Source: CAVSJR01 sp963728285
GTDB lineage: Bacteria; Actinomycetota; UBA4738; HRBIN12
Assembly: GCA_963728285.1 (NCBI GenBank)
Contig: CAVSJR010000003.1
Location: 434,001 to 498,000, forward strand
Direction: 5' to 3'
DNA length: 64,000 bases
The notes beneath the pieces are model-generated. The model did no database searches and was not told where the DNA came from. It saw only the letters and a list, made by a program, of their open reading frames with translations. Positions 61,362-64,000 of the stretch are shown piece by piece; positions within the stretch are counted from its first letter, which is position 1; each line of letters opens with the position of its first letter. Position numbers and translations under genes: made by a program.

Positions 61362-62323
61362 GCGCCGGCCCTCGGATCGAACGTCGATGCCCTCGCCAGC
61401 TCCTCGAACAGCTCGCGCTCGCGCTCGGACAGACTCTGAGGAACGACGATGCGCACCTCGGCGTAGGCGTCGCCCGGTTTCCCGCGTTGGTTGGGCATGC
61501 CCTTGCCCCGGAGCCGGAGGCGGCGACCGCTCGAGGATCCGGCCGGCACCTTCAACTTCACGTCGCCGCCGGGGGTCGGCACCGGCACCGTCGCGCCGAG
61601 CGCTGCCTCCCACGGAGCGACGGGAAGGTCGATGTAGATGTCGCGGCCGTCGACGCGGTAGCGAGCGTGCGGGCGAAGGCGGACGATCAGATAGAGGTCG
61701 CCGGCGGATCCGCCTCCCCTCCCCTGGGCGCCCTGGCCGCCCAGCCGGATCCGCTGCCCGTCGGCCACGCCGGGCGGGATCTTCACCGTGTAGGTTCGCT
61801 CGCCCTCCGGCCCGGGGAGGGTGATCGTGCGCGACCCCCCTCGATAGGCCTCCTCGATATCGAGCTCGAGGACCGCCTCCTGATCCGGACCGCGAACGGA
61901 CCGGACCCCACCGCCCACCCCGAAGCCCATGCCGCCGAGGAGATCCTCGAGGTCGATGCCGATGTCCTCGCCGCCGGTGAAGCCTCCGAAGCCCCCGCCG
62001 TGCGGCCGGCTCCAGCGCGGCCGGCTCCCGCGCGGCCCCTGCCGGCGCCCGCGGCGGCACGGGCCCGCGCGTACGTCTCGGGATCGACATCATCGGGCAC
62101 CCGGCGGAAGTCCTCGCCGAAGGCGTCGTAGCGACGTCGCGTCTCCGGATCGGAGAGCGTGTCGTAGGCCTCGCTGATCTCCTTGAACCGCTCCTCGGCC
62201 TCCGGGAGCCTTGTTCACGTCCGGATGCCATTGCCGGGCGAGCTTGCGGTAGGAGGCCTGGATCTCCTCCTTCGTCGATTCCCGGGAGACGCCCAGGGTC
62301 TCGTAGAAGTCGCGCTGGGCCAC
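61358..62323 (-). CDS. DnaJ/CbpA-type J-domain chaperone without zinc finger (two frameshifts)
   Basis: J-domain RDFYETLGVSRESTKEEIQA then ARQWHPDVNKAPG with the HPD motif; after a shift near 62208 RFKEISEAYDTLSDPETRRRYDAFGEDF; a Gly/Ala/Arg linker; after a second shift near 62002 GGGFGGFTGGEDIGIDLEDL, then C-terminal substrate domains (EAVLELDIEEAYRGGSRTIT, KLKVPAGSSSGRRLRLRGKG). No CxxCxGxG repeats, so it is the CbpA (type II) class. The two shifts compensate and total length (~321 residues) is normal. GTG start 62323. Confidence 0.88.
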
Positions 62324-62324
62324 C

Positions 62325-62854
62325 CTAGGCCTCGGGCCGCGTCACGACGACGCCCGCGGGCCGAAGGATCCGGTCGCCGGCTCCGTACCCGGCTCGCGTG
62401 ATGGCGACGACCGTCCCCGGAGGGTGCTCGTCGTCGGCCTCCACGGTGGACACCGCCTCGTGTCGAGCGGGATCGAACGGCACGCCGGTCTCCCCGAATC
62501 GCGGATAGCCGAACCGCTCCATGATCGACCATGCGCGTTCCAGGATCGCCCCGAGGCCCTCCAGGATCGAGGACGGGTCCTTCGTCGCGTGCGCCAGGGC
62601 CCGCTCCAGGTCGTCGATGACCGAGACCCACTCGCCCAGGATGCGCTCCCGGACCTCGGCGCGCCCGCGCTCGAGCTCCCGCGCGAAGCGCTTCCTGAAG
62701 TTCTCGAGGTCCGCGGCCGCCCTTCTCCAGCGGTCGTTGAGATCGGCGATCTGCCGGGAGGCTCGCTCGCCTCGGCTCCCGCATCGGGCGGCGCCTCCTC
62801 CGGCCCCTCCGGTTCCGCGGTCGCGCCGGCGCCGCGGGAGGGATTCTCGCTCAT
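62325..62854 (-). CDS. grpE: Nucleotide exchange factor GrpE (one frameshift)
   Basis: About 176 residues. N-terminus MSENPSRGAGATAEPEGPEE is acidic and disordered; after a shift near 62757 the helix QIADLNDRWRRAAADLENFR then KRFARELERGRAEV follows, and the beta domain RFGYPRFGETGVPFDPARHE, EADDEHPPGTVVAITRAGYG, RILRPAGVVVT. The order is typical of GrpE. It starts 5 nt after dnaK and ends 2 nt before dnaJ. Confidence 0.92.
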
Positions 62855-62858
62855 CCGC

Positions 62859-64000
62859 TCACTCCGAGGTGAACTCCGCGTCGATCACGTCGTCGTCGCC
62901 CCGGCCTGCCGCCGCCGACGGACCCCCGCCGTTCCCGTCGCTGGCCGGCCCGGCTCCCTCGCCGGCCGACGCCGCCGACGCGGACAGCTCCTGGAGGATC
63001 TGCTGCAGATCCTGGGTCAGCGAGCGAATCCGTGGGAGGTCGTCGCTTTGGTCCTTGACGAGCTGCCGTCCGTCGGCGATCAGCGTCTCCGCCCGAGCCT
63101 TCACATGAACGGGCACGGCGTCCCCGAGCTCTCGCAGCCGCTGCTCCGCCCGGTAGACGGCGCGCGTCGAGCTCGTTGCGGGCGTCCACCAGCTCTCGGA
63201 TCCGCAGGTCCTCGGTTCGATGGCTCTCCGCGTCGGCGACCATCCGCTCGACCTCCGTCTGATCGAGGTTCGAGCTCTCGCTGATGGTGATCTCCTGGCT
63301 CGCGCCCGTGTCCTTGTCCCTGGCGCTCACATGGAGGATCCCGTTCGCGTCGATGTCGAAGGTGACCTCGATCTGCGGTTCGCCGCGAGGAGCCGGCCGG
63401 ATGTTCTCGAGGCGGAAGCGGCCGAGGACGCGGTTGTCCGCCGCCCGTTCGCGCTCCCCCTGGAGGACGACGACGTCAACCGCCTGTTGGTTGTCCTCCG
63501 CCGTGCTGAAGGTCTCGGTCCGCCGCGTCGGGATCGTCGTGTTGCGCTCGATGAGCTTGGTCATCACGCCGCCCAGCGTCTCGACGCCGAGCGAAAGCGG
63601 CGTGACGTCGAGCAGGAGGACGTCCTTCATCTCCCCCTTGAGGACCGCCGCCTGGATGGCGGCGCCGACCGCGACGACCTCGTCGGGGTTGACGGTCATG
63701 TTCGGGTCCTTGCCTCCGGTGAGGCGTCGGACCAGGTTCTGGACCGCGGGGATCCTCGTGGACCCACCCACCAAGATGACCTCGTCGAGGTCGTCGGCGC
63801 TCACCTTCGCGTCGGCCATGGCCTGCTCCACCGGTCCCAGGCACCGCTGAATGAGGTCGTCGACGAGCTGCTCGAACGTCGACCGCGTGAGCGTGGCCTG
63901 GAGATGCTTCGGCCCGTTGGCGTCGGCCGTGATGAACGGCAGGTTGATCTGCGTCTGCGTCACCGAGGAGAGCTCCACCTTCGCCTTCTCCGCCGCCTCG
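62859..64000 (-). CDS. dnaK: Chaperone protein DnaK, C-terminal part (cut by window edge, one frameshift)
   Basis: Hsp70 from the end of the ATPase domain onward: KVELSSVTQTQINLPFITAD, LDEVILVGGSTRIPAVQNLV, NPDEVVAVGAAIQAAVLKGE, linker VLLLDVTPLSLGVETLGGVM, substrate-binding domain DNQQAVDVVVLQGERERAAD and GTPQIEVTF-like GEPQIEVTFDIDANGILHVSA, lid helices. The frame breaks near 63165 (ARNELDAR to VYRAEQRLREL). The C-terminal tail is Gly/Ala/Ser-rich and ends DDDVIDAEFTSE, the usual DAEF-type end. The start and any HAIR/CIRCE operator are outside the window. Confidence 0.95.

Noticed and set aside
1..64000. CRISPR arrays, insertion sequences, prophage genes, secondary-metabolite clusters, toxin-antitoxin pairs
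   Set aside because: I looked for regular short repeats, transposase DDE/HTH motifs, and typical system genes and found none that I could support.

Overview
The window is a strongly GC-rich bacterial chromosome segment, most likely from an Actinomycetota (actinobacterial) lineage outside the well-known genera. The evidence is gene order. Reading the minus strand, thrS-HIT, a phosphatidylinositol-synthase-like gene, an acyltransferase and a PimA-like mannosyltransferase are followed by pdxS-pdxT-yebC-ruvC-ruvA-ruvB and yajC-HD-secD-secF-apt-relA-dtd, then hisS-aspS-rarA and alaS-ruvX-mltG-aroE. A dnaK-grpE-dnaJ-regulator-clpB heat-shock operon closes the right edge. Type IV pilus ATPases (pilB, pilT) next to aroE point to a non-model class. 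The class cannot be fixed from the sequence alone.

Layout. 1-2.8 kb: pilT (cut by the edge), pilB and a Roadblock-like protein. 2.9-8.6 kb: aroE, mltG, ruvX, alaS and two small membrane proteins. 8.6-13.7 kb: rarA, aspS, hisS and a metallo-beta-lactamase-fold hydrolase. 13.7-14.4 kb: a decayed delta-60 repeat gene. 14.4-24.5 kb: dtd, relA, apt, secF, secD, an HD protein, yajC, a divergent cupin, ruvB, ruvA, ruvC. 24.6-26.8 kb: yebC, pdxT, pdxS. 26.9-31.5 kb: an apparently inserted block (AAA ATPase with its own operator-like promoter, DUF3048, htpX, YCII, lemA). 31.6-38.8 kb: the PimA-like/acyltransferase/PIS-like set and thrS-HIT, interrupted by an oppositely oriented EF-G-like gene. 38.8-51.8 kb: accessory region (ABC exporter, acetyltransferase, hydrolase, TauE, methyltransferase, Nramp-like, prs, secreted and small unknown proteins). 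52.1 kb: tRNA-Val(CAC). 52.9-56 kb: two convergent lipoprotein phosphoesterases. 56.4-58.4 kb: secreted and membrane proteins and a ZIP transporter relic. 58.4-64 kb: the clpB/dnaK operon.

A global feature is about two dozen single frameshifts, many inside essential single-copy genes (alaS, aspS, thrS, relA, secD, dnaK, grpE, dnaJ). They are best read as residual indel errors in the assembly, not as real pseudogenes. Coordinates below give the full reconstructed gene and mark each shift.

The most unusual observation is in SecD. Its extracytoplasmic part holds five tandem ~35-residue repeats, each with a C-x10-C pair, plus a sixth diverged C-x10-C pair. Others are a TTGATA-N17-TAAACT promoter overlapped by a GTTTATC/GATAAAC palindrome ahead of the AAA ATPase, many apparent leaderless promoters (TANNNT 5-9 nt before the start codon), and a PI-synthase homologue lacking the CDP-alcohol-binding half of its motif.
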